64,000 nt of DNA from Nemertoderma westbladi (GCA_032718475.1 JAUCBJ010003681.1:1-64000); one strand, 5' to 3'. Numbered from the stretch's first letter, positions 44,001 through 60,949 are shown. Notes: generated by a model from the letters alone, not told the origin. Translations and numbers: made by a program.

Positions 44001-47000
44001 ACAAATACAGCTAGGTGATAATGACAACAAATACAGCTGGGTGATAATGACAACAAATACACCAGGGTGATAATGACAACAAATACAGCCGGGTGATAAT
44101 GACAACAAATACAGCTGGGTGATAATGACAACAAATACACCAGGGTGATAATGACAACAAATACAGCTGGGTGATAATGACAACAAATACAGCTGGGTGA
44201 TAATGACAACAAATACAGCTGGGTGATAATGACAACAAATACAGCTGGGTGATAATGACAACAAATACAGCTGGGTGATAATGACAACAAATACAGCTGG
44301 GTGATAATGACAACAAATACAGCTGGGTGATAATGACAACAAATACAGCCGGGTGATAATGACAACAAATACAGCTGGGTGATAATGACAACAAATACAG
44401 CTGGGTGATAATGACAACAAATACAGCTGGGTGATAATGACAACAAATACAGCCGGGTGATAATGACAACAAATACAGCTGGGTGATAATGACAACAAAT
44501 ACAACTGGGTGATAATGACAACAAATACACCAGGGTGATAATGACAACAAATACAGCTGGGTGATAATGACAACAAATACAGCTGGGTGATAATGACAAC
44601 AAATACAGCTGGGTGATAATGACAACAAATACAGCTGGGTGATAATGACAACAAATACAGCTGGGTGATAATGACAACAAATACAGCTGGGTGATAATGA
44701 CAACAAATACAGCTGGGTGATAATGACAACAAATACAACTGGGTGATAATGACAACAAATACACCAGGGTGATAATGACAACAAATACAGCCGGGTGATA
44801 ATGACAACAAATACAGCTGGGTGATAATGACAACAAATACAGCCGGGTGATAATGACAACAAATACAGCTGGGTGATAATGACAACAAATACAGCTGGGT
44901 GATAATGACAACAAATACACCAGGGTGATAATGACAACAAATACAGCCGGGTGATAATGACAACAAATACAGCTGGGTGATAATGACAACAAATACAGCT
45001 GGGTGATAATGACAACAAATACACCAGGGTGATAATGACAACAAATACAGCCGGGTGATAATGACAACAAATACAGCTGGGTGATAATGACAACAAATAC
45101 AGCTGGGTGATAATGACAACAAATACAGCTGGGTGATAATGACAACAAATACAGCTGGGTGATAATGACAACAAATACAGCTGGGTGATAATGACAACAA
45201 ATACAGCTGGGTGATAATGACAACAATTACAGCTAGGTGATAATGACAACAAATACAGCTGGGTGATAATGACAACAAATACACCAGGGTGATAATGAAA
45301 ACAAATAAAACTGGGTGATAATGAAAACAAATAAAACTGGGTGATAATGACAACAAATACAGCTGGGTGATAATGACAACAAATACAGCTGGGTGATAAT
45401 GACAACAAATACAGCTGGGTGATAATGACAACAAATACAGCTGGGTGATAATGACAACAAATACAGCTGGGTGATAATGACAACAATTACAGCTAGGTGA
45501 TAATGACAACAAATACAGCTGGGTGATAATGACAACAAATACACCAGGGTGATAATGAAAACAAATAAAACTGGGTGATAATGACAACAAATACAGCTGG
45601 GTGATAATGACAACAAATACAGCTGGGTGATAATGACAACAAATAAAACTGGGTGATAATGACAACAAATACAGCTGGGTGATAATGACAACAAATGCAG
45701 CTGGGTGATAATGACAACAATAACAGCTGGGTGATAATGACAACAAATACAGCTGGGTGATAATGACAACAAATAAAACTGGGTGATAATGACAACAAAT
45801 ACAGCTGGGTGATAATGACAACAAATGCAGCTGGGTGATAATGACAACAAATACAGCTGGGTGATAATGACAACAAATACAACTGGGTGATAATGACAAC
45901 AAATACAGCTGGGTGATAATGACAACAAATACAGCTAGGTGATAATGACAACAAATACAGCTGGGTGATAATGACAACAATAACAGCTGGGTGATAATGA
46001 CAACAAATACAGCTGGGTGATAATGACAACAAATAAAACTGGGTGATAATGACAACAAATACAGCTGGGTGATAATGACAACAAATGCAGCTGGGTGATA
46101 ATGACAACAAATACAGCTGGGTGATAATGACAACAAATACAACTGGGTGATAATGACAACAAATACAGCTGGGTGATAATGACAACAAATACAGCTGGGT
46201 GATAATGGCAACAAATAAAACTGGGTGATAATGACAACAAATACAGCTGGGTGATAATGACAACAAATACAGCCGGGTGATAATGACAACAAATACAGCT
46301 GGGTGATAATGACCACAAATACAGCTGGGTGATAATGACAACAAATACAGCTGGGTGAAAATGACAACAAATACAGCTGGGTGATAATGACAACAAATAC
46401 AGCTGGGTGAAAATGACAACAAATAAAACTGGGTGATAATGAAAACAAATAAAACTGGGTGATAATGACAACAAATACAGCTGGGTGATAATGACAACAA
46501 ATACAGCTGGGTGATAATGACAACAAATACAGCTGGGTGATAATGACAACAAATACAGCTGGGTGATAATGACAACAAATACAGCCGGGTGATAATGACA
46601 ACAAATACAGCTGGGTGATAATGACAACAATTACAGCTGGGTGATAATGACAACAAATACAGCTGGGTGATAATGACAACAAATACAGCTGGGTGATAAT
46701 GACAACAAATACAGCTGGGTGATAATGACAACAAATACAGCTGGGTGATAATGACAACAAATACAGCTGGGTGAAAATGACAACAAATACAGCTGGGTGA
46801 TAATGACAACAAATACAGCTGGGTGATAATGAAAACAATAACAGCTGGGTGATAATGACAACAAATAAAACTGGGTGATAATGACAACAAATACAGCTGG
46901 GTGATAATGACAACAAATACAGCTGGGTGAAAATGACAACAAATACAGCTGGGTGATAATGACAACAAATACAGCTGGGTGATAATGAAAACAATAACAG

Positions 47001-50000
47001 CTGGGTGATAATGACAACAAATAAAACTGGGTGATAATGACAACAAATACAGCTGGGTGATAATGACAACAAATACAGCTGGGTGATAATGACAACAAAT
47101 ACAGCTGGGTGATAATGACAACAAATACAGCTGGGTGATAACGACAACAAATACAGCTGGGTGATAATGACAACAAATACAGCTGGGTGATAATGACAAC
47201 AAATACAGCTGGGTGATAATGACAACAATAACAGCCGGGTGATAATGACAACAAATACAGCTGGGTGATAATGACAACAAATACAGCTGGGTGATAATGA
47301 CAACAAATACAGCCGGGTGATAATGACAACAAATACAGCTGGGTGATAATGACAACAAATACAGCTGGGTGATAATGACAACAAATACAGCTGGGTGATA
47401 ATGACAACAAATACAGCTGGGTGATAATGACAACAAATACAGCCGGGTGATAATGACAACAAATACAGCTGGGTGATAATGACAACAAATACAGCTGGGT
47501 GATAATGACAACAAATACAGCTGGGTGATAATGACAACAAATACAGCTGGGTGATAATGACAACAAATACAGCCGGGTGATAATGACAACAAATACAGCT
47601 GGGTGATAATGACAACAAATACAGCTGGGTGATAATGACAACAAATACAGCTGGGTGATAATGACAACAAATACAGCCGGGTGATAATGACAACAAATAC
47701 AGCTGGGTGATAATGACAACAAATACAGCTGGGTGATAATGACAACAAATACAGCTGGGTGATAATGACAACAAATACAGCTGGGTGATAATGACAACAA
47801 ATACAGCCGGGTGATAATGACAACAAATACAGCTGGGTGATAATGACAACAAATACAGCTGGGTGATAATGACAACAAATACAGCCGGGTGATAATGACA
47901 ACAAATACAGCTGGGTGATAATGACAACAAATACAGCTGGGTGATAATGACAACAAATACAGCTGGGTGATAACGACAACAAATACAGCTGGGTGATAAT
48001 GACAACAAATACAGCTGGGTGATAATGACAACAAATACAGCCGGGTGATAATGACAACAAATACAGCTGGGTGATAATGACAACAAATACAGCTGGGTGA
48101 TAATGACAACAAATACAGCTAGGTGATAATGACAACAAATACAGCTGGGTGATAATGACAACAAATACAGCTGGGTGATAATGACAACAAATACAGCTGG
48201 GTGATAATGACAACAAATACAGCTGGGTGATAATGACAACAAATACAGCTGGGTGATAATGACAACAAATACAGCTGGGTGATAATGACAACAAATACAG
48301 CCGGGTGATAATGACAACAAATACAGCTGGGTGATAATGACAACAAATACAGCTGGGTGATAATGACAACAAATACAGCCGGGTGATAATGACAACAAAT
48401 ACAGCTGGGTGATAATGACAACAAATACAGCTGGGTGATAATGACAACAAATACAGCTGGGTGATAATGACAACAAATACAGCTGGGTGATAATGACAAC
48501 AAATACAGCTGGGTGATAATGACAACAAATACAGCTGGGTGATAATGACAACAAATACAGCTGGGTGATAATGACAACAAATACAGCTGGGTGATAATGA
48601 CAACAAATACAGCTGGGTGATAATGACAACAAATACAGCTGGGTGATAATGACAACAAATACAGCTGGGTGATAATGACAACAAATACAGCTGGGTGATA
48701 ATGACAACAAATACAGCTGGGTGATAATGACAACAAATACAGCTGGGTGATAATGACAACAAATACAGCTGGGTGATAATGACAACAATTACAGCTAGGT
48801 GATAATGACAACAAATACAGCTGGGTGATAATGACAACAAATACAGCTAGGTGATAATGACAACAAATACAGCTGGGTGATAATGACAACAAATACAGCC
48901 GGGTGATAATGACAACAAATACAGCTGGGTGATAATGACAACAAATACAGCTAGGTGATAATGACAACAAATACAGCTGGGTGATAATGACAACAAATAC
49001 AGCCGGGTGATAATGACAACAAATACAGCTGGGTGATAATGACAACAATTACAGCTAGGTGATAATGACAACAAATACAGCTGGGTGATAATGACAACAA
49101 ATACAGCTAGGTGATAATGACAACAAATACAGCCGGGTGATAATGACAACAAATACAGCTAGGTGATAATGACAACAAATACAGCTGGGTGATAATGACA
49201 ACAAATACAGCTGGGTGATAATGACAACAAATACAGCTAGGTGATAATGACAACAAATACAGCCGGGTGATAATGACAACAAATACAGCTGGGTGATAAT
49301 GACAACAATTACAGCTAGGTGATAATGACAACAAATACAGCTGGGTGATAATGACAACAAATACAGCTAGGTGATAATGACAACAAATACAGCTGGGTGA
49401 TAATGACAACAAATACAGCTGGGTGATAATGACAACAAATACAGCTGGGTGATAATGACAACAAATACAGCTGGGTGATAATGACAACAAATACAGCTGG
49501 GTGATAATGACAACAAATACAGCTGGGTGATAATGACAACAATAACAGCTGGGTGATAATGACAACAAATAAAACTGGGTGATAATGACAACAAATACAG
49601 CTGGGTGATAATGACAACAAATACAGCTGGGTGATAATGACAACAAATACAGCTGGGTGATAATGACAACAAATACAGCTGGGTGATAATGACAACAAAT
49701 ACAGCTGGGTGATAATGACAACAAATACAGCTGGGTGAAAATGACAACAAATACAGCTGGGTGATAATGACAACAAATAAAACTGGGTGATAATGACAAC
49801 AAATACAGCTGGGTGATAACAACAAATACAGCCGGGTGATAATGACAACAAATACAGCTGGGTGATAATGACAACAAATACAGCTGGGTGATAATGACAA
49901 CAAATACAGCTAGGTGATAATGACAACAAATACAGCTGGGTGAAAATGACAACAAATACAGCTGGGTGATAATGACAACAAATAAAACTGGGTGATAATG

Positions 50001-53000
50001 ACAACAAATACAGCTGGGTGATAATGACAACAAATACAGCTGGGTGATAATGACAACAAATACAGCTAGGTGATAATGACAACAAATACAGCTGGGTGAT
50101 AATGACAACAAATACAGCTGGGTGAAAATGACAACAAATACAGCTGGGTGAAAATGACAACAAATACAGCTGGGTGATAATGACAACAAATAAAACTGGG
50201 TGATAATGACAACAAATACAGCTAGGTGATAATGACAACAAATAAAACTGGGTGATAATGACAACAAATACAGCTGGGTGATAACAACAAATACAGCCGG
50301 GTGATAATGACAACAAATACAGCTGGGTGATAATGACAACAAATAAAACTGGGTGATAATGACAACAAATACAGCTGGGTGATAATGACAACAAATACAG
50401 CTGGGTGATAATGACAACAAATACAGCTGGGTGATAATGACAACAAATACAGCTGGGTGATAATGACAACAAATACAGCTGGGTGATAATGACAACAAAT
50501 ACAGCTGGGTGAAAATGACAACAAATACAGCTGGGTGATAATGACAACAAATAAAACTGGGTGATAATGACAACAAATACAGCTAGGTGATAATGACAAC
50601 AAATAAAACTGGGTGATAATGACAACAAATACAGCTGGGTGATAACAACAAATACAGCCGGGTGATAATGACAACAAATACAGCTGGGTGATAATGACAA
50701 CAAATAAAACTGGGTGATAATGACAACAAATACAGCTAGGTGATAATGACAACAAATAAAACTGGGTGATAATGACAACAAATACAGCTAGGTGATAATG
50801 ACAACAAATACAGCTGGGTGAAAATGACAACAAATACAGCTGGGTGATAATGACAACAAATAAAACTGGGTGATAATGACAACAAATACAGCTGGGTGAT
50901 AATGACAACAAATACAGCTAGGTGATAATGACAACAAATACAGCCGGGTGATAATGACAACAAATACAGCTGGGTGATAATGACAACAAATACAGCTGGG
51001 TGATAATGACAACAATAACAGCTGGGTGATAATGACAACAAATACAGCTGGGTGATAATGACAACAAATACAGCTGGGTGATAATGACAACAAATACAGC
51101 TGGGTGATAATGACAACAAATACAGCTGGGTGATAATGACAACAAATACAGCTGGGTGATAATGACAACAAATACAGCCGGGTGATAATGACAACAAATA
51201 CAGCTGGGTGATAATGACAACAAATACAGCTGGGTGATAATGACAACAAATACAGCTGGGTGATAATGACAACAAATACAGCTGGGTGATAATGACAACA
51301 AATACAGCTGGGTGATAATGACAACAAATACAGCTGGGTGATAATGACAACAAATACAGCTGGGTGATAATGACAACAAATACAGCTGGGTGATAATGAC
51401 AACAAATACAGCTAGGTGATAATGACAACAAATACAGCTGGGTGATAATGACAACAAATACAGCTGGGTGATAATGACAACAAATACAGCTGGGTGATAA
51501 TGACAACAAATACAGCTGGGTGATAATGACAACAAATACAGCTGGGTGATAATGACAACAAATACAGCTGGGTGATAATGACAACAAATACAGCTGGGTG
51601 ATAATGACAACAAATACAGCTAGGTGATAATGACAACAAATACAGCTGGGTGATAATGACAACAAATACAGCTGGGTGATAATGACAACAAATACAGCTG
51701 GGTGATAATGACAACAAATACAGCTAGGTGATAATGACAACAAATACAGCTGGGTGATAATGACAACAAATAAAACTGGGTGATAATGACAACAAATACA
51801 GCTGGGTGATAATGACAACAAATACAGCTGGGTGATAATGACAACAAATACAGCTAGGTGATAATGACAACAAATACAGCTGGGTGATAATGACAACAAA
51901 TAAAACTGGGTGATAATGACAACAAATACAGCCGGGTGATAATGACAACAAATACAGCTGGGTGATAATGACAACAATTACAGCTAGGTGATAATGACAA
52001 CAAATACAGCTGGGTGATAATGACAACAAATACAGCTGGGTGATAATGACAACAAATACAGCTGGGTGATAATGACAACAATTACAGCTAGGTGATAATG
52101 ACAACAAATACAGCTGGGTGATAATGACAACAAATACAGCTGGGTGATAATGACAACAAATACAGCTGGGTGATAATGACAACAAATACAGCTAGGTGAT
52201 AATGACAACAAATACAGCTGGGTGATAATGACAACAAATAAAACTGGGTGATAATGACAACAAATACAGCTGGGTGATAATGACAACAAATACAGCTGGG
52301 TGATAATGACAACAAATACAGCTGGGTGATAATGACAACAAATAAAACTGGGTGATAATGACAACAAATACAGCTGGGTGATAATGACAACAAATACAGC
52401 TGGGTGATAATGACAACAAATACAGCTAGGTGATAATGACAACAAATACAGCTGGGTGATAATGACAACAAATAAAACTGGGTGATAATGACAACAAATA
52501 CAGCCGGGTGATAATGACAACAATTACAGCTAGGTGATAATGACAACAATTACAGCTAGGTGATAATGACAACAATTACAGCTAGGTGATAATGACAACA
52601 AATACAGCTGGGTGATAATGACAACAAATACAGCTGGGTGATAATGACAACAAATACAGCTGGGTGATAATGACAACAAATACAGCTAGGTGATAATGAC
52701 AACAAATACAGCTGGGTGATAATGACAACAAATAAAACTGGGTGATAATGACAACAAATACAGCTGGGTGATAATGACAACAAATACAGCTGGGTGATAA
52801 TGACAACAAATACAGCTAGGTGATAATGACAACAAATACAGCCGGGTGATAATGACAACAAATACAGCTGGGTGATAATGACAACAAATAAAACTGGGTG
52901 ATAATGACAACAAATACAGCTGGGTGATAATGACAACAAATACAGCTAGGTGATAATGACAACAAATACAGCTGGGTGATAATGACAACAAATAAAACTG

Positions 53001-56000
53001 GGTGATAATGACAACAAATACAGCTGGGTGATAATGACAACAAATACAGCTGGGTGATAATGACAACAAATACAGCTAGGTGATAATGACAACAAATACA
53101 GCTGGGTGATAATGACAACAAATAAAACTGGGTGATAATGACAACAAATACAGCCGGGTGATAATGACAACAAATACAGCTGGGTGATAATGACAACAAT
53201 TACAGCTAGGTGATAATGACAACAAATACAGCTGGGTGATAATGACAACAAATACAGCTGGGTGATAATGACAACAAATACAGCTGGGTGATAATGACAA
53301 CAAATACAGCTGGGTGATAATGACAACAAATACAGCTGGGTGATAATGACAACAAATACAGCTGGGTGATAATGACAACAAATACAGCTGGGTGATAATG
53401 ACAACAAATACAGCTGGGTGATAATGACAACAAATACAGCTAGGTGATAATGACAACAAATACAGCTGGGTGATAATGACAACAAATAAAACTGGGTGAT
53501 AATGACAACAAATACAGCTAGGTGATAATGACAACAAATAAAACTGGGTGATAATGACAACAAATACAGCTGGGTGATAACAACAAATACAGCCGGGTGA
53601 TAATGACAACAAATACAGCTGGGTGATAATGACAACAAATACAGCTGGGTGATAATGACAACAAATAAAACTGGGTGATAATGACAACAAATACAGCCGG
53701 GTGATAATGACAACAAATACAGCTGGGTGATAATGACAACAATTACAGCTAGGTGATAATGACAACAAATACAGCTGGGTGATAATGACAACAAATACAG
53801 CTGGGTGATAATGACAACAAATACAGCTGGGTGATAATGACAACAATTACAGCTAGGTGATAATGACAACAAATACAGCTGGGTGATAATGACAACAAAT
53901 ACAGCTGGGTGATAATGACAACAAATACAGCTGGGTGATAATGACAACAAATACAGCTAGGTGATAATGACAACAAATACAGCTGGGTGATAATGACAAC
54001 AAATAAAACTGGGTGATAATGACAACAAATACAGCTGGGTGATAATGACAACAAATACAGCTGGGTGATAATGACAACAAATACAGCTGGGTGATAATGA
54101 CAACAAATAAAACTGGGTGATAATGACAACAAATACAGCTGGGTGATAATGACAACAAATACAGCTGGGTGATAATGACAACAAATACAGCTAGGTGATA
54201 ATGACAACAAATACAGCTGGGTGATAATGACAACAAATAAAACTGGGTGATAATGACAACAAATACAGCCGGGTGATAATGACAACAATTACAGCTAGGT
54301 GATAATGACAACAATTACAGCTAGGTGATAATGACAACAATTACAGCTAGGTGATAATGACAACAAATACAGCTGGGTGATAATGACAACAAATACAGCT
54401 GGGTGATAATGACAACAAATACAGCTGGGTGATAATGACAACAAATACAGCTAGGTGATAATGACAACAAATACAGCTGGGTGATAATGACAACAAATAA
54501 AACTGGGTGATAATGACAACAAATACAGCTGGGTGATAATGACAACAAATACAGCTGGGTGATAATGACAACAAATACAGCTAGGTGATAATGACAACAA
54601 ATACAGCCGGGTGATAATGACAACAAATACAGCTGGGTGATAATGACAACAAATAAAACTGGGTGATAATGACAACAAATACAGCTGGGTGATAATGACA
54701 ACAAATACAGCTAGGTGATAATGACAACAAATACAGCTGGGTGATAATGACAACAAATAAAACTGGGTGATAATGACAACAAATACAGCTGGGTGATAAT
54801 GACAACAAATACAGCTGGGTGATAATGACAACAAATACAGCTAGGTGATAATGACAACAAATACAGCTGGGTGATAATGACAACAAATAAAACTGGGTGA
54901 TAATGACAACAAATACAGCCGGGTGATAATGACAACAAATACAGCTGGGTGATAATGACAACAATTACAGCTAGGTGATAATGACAACAAATACAGCTGG
55001 GTGATAATGACAACAAATACAGCTGGGTGATAATGACAACAAATACAGCTGGGTGATAATGACAACAATTACAGCTAGGTGATAATGACAACAAATACAG
55101 CTGGGTGATAATGACAACAAATACAGCTGGGTGATAATGACAACAAATACAGCTGGGTGATAATGACAACAAATACAGCTAGGTGATAATGACAACAAAT
55201 ACAGCTGGGTGATAATGACAACAAATAAAACTGGGTGATAATGACAACAAATACAGCTGGGTGATAATGACAACAAATACAGCTGGGTGATAATGACAAC
55301 AAATACAGCTGGGTGATAATGACAACAAATAAAACTGGGTGATAATGACAACAAATACAGCTGGGTGATAATGACAACAAATACAGCTGGGTGATAATGA
55401 CAACAAATACAGCTAGGTGATAATGACAACAAATACAGCTGGGTGATAATGACAACAAATAAAACTGGGTGATAATGACAACAAATACAGCCGGGTGATA
55501 ATGACAACAATTACAGCTAGGTGATAATGACAACAATTACAGCTAGGTGATAATGACAACAATTACAGCTAGGTGATAATGACAACAAATACAGCTGGGT
55601 GATAATGACAACAAATACAGCTGGGTGATAATGACAACAAATACAGCTGGGTGATAATGACAACAAATACAGCTAGGTGATAATGACAACAAATACAGCT
55701 GGGTGATAATGACAACAAATAAAACTGGGTGATAATGACAACAAATACAGCTGGGTGATAATGACAACAAATACAGCTGGGTGATAATGACAACAAATAC
55801 AGCTAGGTGATAATGACAACAAATACAGCCGGGTGATAATGACAACAAATACAGCTGGGTGATAATGACAACAAATAAAACTGGGTGATAATGACAACAA
55901 ATACAGCTGGGTGATAATGACAACAAATACAGCTAGGTGATAATGACAACAAATACAGCTGGGTGATAATGACAACAAATAAAACTGGGTGATAATGACA

Positions 56001-59000
56001 ACAAATACAGCTGGGTGATAATGACAACAAATACAGCTGGGTGATAATGACAACAAATACAGCTAGGTGATAATGACAACAAATACAGCTGGGTGATAAT
56101 GACAACAAATAAAACTGGGTGATAATGACAACAATTACAGCCGGGTGATAATGACAACAAATACAGCTGGGTGATAATGACAACAATTACAGCTAGGTGA
56201 TAATGACAACAAATACAGCTGGGTGATAATGACAACAAATACAGCTGGGTGATAATGACAACAAATACAGCTGGGTGATAATGACAACAAATACAGCTGG
56301 GTGATAATGACAACAAATACAGCTGGGTGATAATGACAACAAATACAGCTGGGTGATAATGACAACAAATACAGCTGGGTGATAATGACAACAAATACAG
56401 CTGGGTGATAATGACAACAAATACAGCTAGGTGATAATGACAACAAATACAGCTGGGTGATAATGACAACAAATAAAACTGGGTGATAATGACAACAAAT
56501 ACAGCTAGGTGATAATGACAACAAATAAAACTGGGTGATAATGACAACAAATACAGCTGGGTGATAACAACAAATACAGCCGGGTGATAATGACAACAAA
56601 TACAGCTGGGTGATAATGACAACAAATACAGCTGGGTGATAATGACAACAAATAAAACTGGGTGATAATGACAACAAATACAGCCGGGTGATAATGACAA
56701 CAAATACAGCTGGGTGATAATGACAACAATTACAGCTAGGTGATAATGACAACAAATACAGCTGGGTGATAATGACAACAAATACAGCTGGGTGATAATG
56801 ACAACAAATACAGCTGGGTGATAATGACAACAATTACAGCTAGGTGATAATGACAACAAATACAGCTGGGTGATAATGACAACAAATACAGCTGGGTGAT
56901 AATGACAACAAATACAGCTGGGTGATAATGACAACAAATACAGCTAGGTGATAATGACAACAAATACAGCTGGGTGATAATGACAACAAATAAAACTGGG
57001 TGATAATGACAACAAATACAGCTGGGTGATAATGACAACAAATACAGCTGGGTGATAATGACAACAAATACAGCTGGGTGATAATGACAACAAATAAAAC
57101 TGGGTGATAATGACAACAAATACAGCTGGGTGATAATGACAACAAATACAGCTGGGTGATAATGACAACAAATACAGCTAGGTGATAATGACAACAAATA
57201 CAGCTGGGTGATAATGACAACAAATAAAACTGGGTGATAATGACAACAAATACAGCCGGGTGATAATGACAACAATTACAGCTAGGTGATAATGACAACA
57301 ATTACAGCTAGGTGATAATGACAACAATTACAGCTAGGTGATAATGACAACAAATACAGCTGGGTGATAATGACAACAAATACAGCTGGGTGATAATGAC
57401 AACAAATACAGCTGGGTGATAATGACAACAAATACAGCTAGGTGATAATGACAACAAATACAGCTGGGTGATAATGACAACAAATAAAACTGGGTGATAA
57501 TGACAACAAATACAGCTGGGTGATAATGACAACAAATACAGCTGGGTGATAATGACAACAAATACAGCTAGGTGATAATGACAACAAATACAGCCGGGTG
57601 ATAATGACAACAAATACAGCTGGGTGATAATGACAACAAATAAAACTGGGTGATAATGACAACAAATACAGCTGGGTGATAATGACAACAAATACAGCTA
57701 GGTGATAATGACAACAAATACAGCTGGGTGATAATGACAACAAATAAAACTGGGTGATAATGACAACAAATACAGCTGGGTGATAATGACAACAAATACA
57801 GCTGGGTGATAATGACAACAAATACAGCTAGGTGATAATGACAACAAATACAGCTGGGTGATAATGACAACAAATAAAACTGGGTGATAATGACAACAAA
57901 TACAGCCGGGTGATAATGACAACAAATACAGCTGGGTGATAATGACAACAATTACAGCTAGGTGATAATGACAACAAATACAGCTGGGTGATAATGACAA
58001 CAAATACAGCTGGGTGATAATGACAACAAATACAGCTGGGTGATAATGACAACAAATACAGCTGGGTGATAATGACAACAAATACAGCTGGGTGATAATG
58101 ACAACAAATACAGCTGGGTGATAATGACAACAAATACAGCTGGGTGATAATGACAACAAATACAGCTGGGTGATAATGACAACAAATACAGCTAGGTGAT
58201 AATGACAACAAATACAGCTGGGTGATAATGACAACAAATAAAACTGGGTGATAATGACAACAAATACAGCTAGGTGATAATGACAACAAATAAAACTGGG
58301 TGATAATGACAACAAATACAGCTGGGTGATAACAACAAATACAGCCGGGTGATAATGACAACAAATACAGCTGGGTGATAATGACAACAAATACAGCTGG
58401 GTGATAATGACAACAAATAAAACTGGGTGATAATGACAACAAATACAGCTGGGTGATAACAACAAATACAGCCGGGTGATAATGACAACAAATACAGCTG
58501 GGTGATAATGACAACAAATACAGCTGGGTGATAATGACAACAAATACAGCTGGGTGATAATGACAACAATAACAGCTGGGTGATAATGACAACAAATACA
58601 GCTGGGTGATAATGACAACAAATACAGCTGGGTGATAATGACAACAAATACAGCTGGGTGAAAATGACAACAAATACAGCTGGGTGATAATGACAACAAA
58701 TAAAACTGGGTGATAATGACAACAAATACAGCTGGGTGATAATGACAACAAATACAGCTGGGTGATAATGACAACAAATACAGCTAGGTGATAATGACAA
58801 CAAATACAGCTGGGTGAAAATGACAACAAATACAGCTGGGTGATAATGACAACAAATAAAACTGGGTGATAATGACAACAAATACAGCTAGGTGATAATG
58901 ACAACAAATAAAACTGGGTGATAATGACAACAAATACAGCTAGGTGATAATGACAACAAATACAGCTGGGTGAAAATGACAACAAATACAGCTGGGTGAT

Positions 59001-60949
59001 AATGACAACAAATAAAACTGGGTGATAATGACAACAAATACAGCTGGGTGATAATGACAACAAATACAGCTGGGTGATAATGACAACAAATACAGCTAGG
59101 TGATAATGACAACAAATACAGCTGGGTGATAATGACAACAAATACAGCTAGGTGATAATGACAACAAATACAGCTGGGTGATAATGACAACAAATACAGC
59201 TGGGTGATAATGACAACAAATACAGCTAGGTGATAATGACAACAAATACAGCTGGGTGATAATGACAACAAATACAGCTGGGTGATAATGACAACAAATA
59301 CAGCTGGGTGATAATGACAACAAATACAGCTGGGTGATAATGACAACAAATACAGCTGGGTGATAATGACAACAAATACAGCTGGGTGATAATGACAACA
59401 AATACAACTGGGTGATAATGACAACAAATACAGCCGGGTGATAATGACAACAATAACAGCCGGGTGATAATGACAACAAATACAGCTGGGTGATAATGAC
59501 AACAATAACAGCCGGGTGATAATGACAACAAATACAGCCGGGTGATAATGACAACAAATACAGCTGGGTGATAATGACAACAAATACAGCTGGGTGATAA
59601 TGACAACAAATACAGCTGGGTGATAATGACAACAAATACAGCTGGGTGATAATGACAACAAATACAGCTGGGTGATAATGACAACAAATACACCAGGGTG
59701 ATAATGACAACAAATACAGCCGGGTGATAATGACAACAAATACAGCTGGGTGATAATGACAACAAATAAAACTGGGTGATAATGACAACAAATACACCAG
59801 GGTGATAATGACAACAAATAAAACTGGGTGATAATGACAACAATAACAGCTGGGTGATAATGACAACAAATACAGCTGGGTGATAATGACAACAAATACA
59901 GCTGGGTGATAATGACAACAAATAAAACTGGGTGATAATGACAACAATAACAGCTGGGTGATAATGACAACAAATACAGCCGGGTGATAATGACAACAAA
60001 TACAGCTGGGTGATAATGACAACAAATAAAACTGGGTGATAATGACAACAATAACAGCTGGGTGATAATGACAACAAATACAGCCGGGTGATAATGACAA
60101 CAAATACAGCTGGGTGATAATGACAACAAATAAAACTGGGTGATAATGACAACAATAACAGCTGGGTGATAATGACAACAAATACAGCTGGGTGATAATG
60201 ACAACAAATAAAACTGGGTGATAATGACAACAATAACAGCTGGGTGATAATGACAACAAATACAGCTGGGTGATAATGACAACAAATACAGCTGGGTGAT
60301 AATGACAACAAATACAGCTGGGTGATAATGACAACAAATACAGCCGGGTGATAATGACAACAAATACAGCTGGGTGATAATGACAACAAATACAGCTGGG
60401 TGATAATGACAACAAATACAGCTGGGTGATAATGACAACAAATACACCAGGGTGATAATGACAACAAATACAGCTGGGTGATAATGACAACAAATACAGC
60501 TGGGTGATAATGACAACAAATAAAACTGGGTGATAATGACAACAAATACAGCTGGGTGATAATGACAACAAATACAGCCGGGTGATAATGACAACAAATA
60601 CAGCTGGGTGATAATGACAACAAATACAGCTGGGTGATAATGACAACAAATACAGCTGGGTGATAATGACAACAAATACAGCTGGGTGATAATGACAACA
60701 AATACAGCTGGGTGATAATGACAACAAATACAGCTGGGTGATAATGACAACAAATACAGCTGGGTGAAAATGACAACAAATACAGCTGGGTGAAAATGAC
60801 AACAAATACAGCTAGGTGATAATGACAACAAATACAGCTGGGTGATAATGACAACAATAACAGCTGGGTGATAATGACAACAAATACAGCTGGGTGATAA
60901 TGACAACAAATACAGCTGGGTGATAATGACAACAAATACAGCCGGGTGA
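41064..60949. repeat. 26 bp satellite array, about 765 units
   Basis: Units of 26 bp with core CAGCTGGGTGATAATGACA followed by ACAAATA. Recurrent variants: CAGCCGGG, CAGCTAGG, ACACCAGGG, AAAACTGGG, AATAACAGC, AATTACAGC, GTGAAAATG, and a 23 bp unit lacking TGA (GGGTGATAACAACAAA). The minus-strand unit has no stop codon in any frame unless the CAGCTAGG or similar variant is present. Since 26 is not a multiple of 3, the reading passes through all frames every 78 bp and yields ORFs of up to about 2,100 codons with the period-26 peptide LSLSPSCICCHYHPAVFVV.... These have TTG rather than ATG at their left boundary and are not genes. Confidence 0.97.
51984..58330. repeat. Higher-order repeat in the 26 bp array: 1,765 + 1,222 = 2,987 bp
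   Basis: Identical variant strings start at 51984, 53749, 54971 and 56736, spaced 1,765, 1,222 and 1,765 bp. A second set at 52946, 54711, 55933 and 57698 has the same spacing. 1,222 is 47 units of 26 bp; 1,765 is 67 units of 26 bp plus one 23 bp unit. The 23 bp deletion unit (TGGGTGATAACAAC) recurs at 53571, 56558 and 58323, in register with these intervals. Confidence 0.9.
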
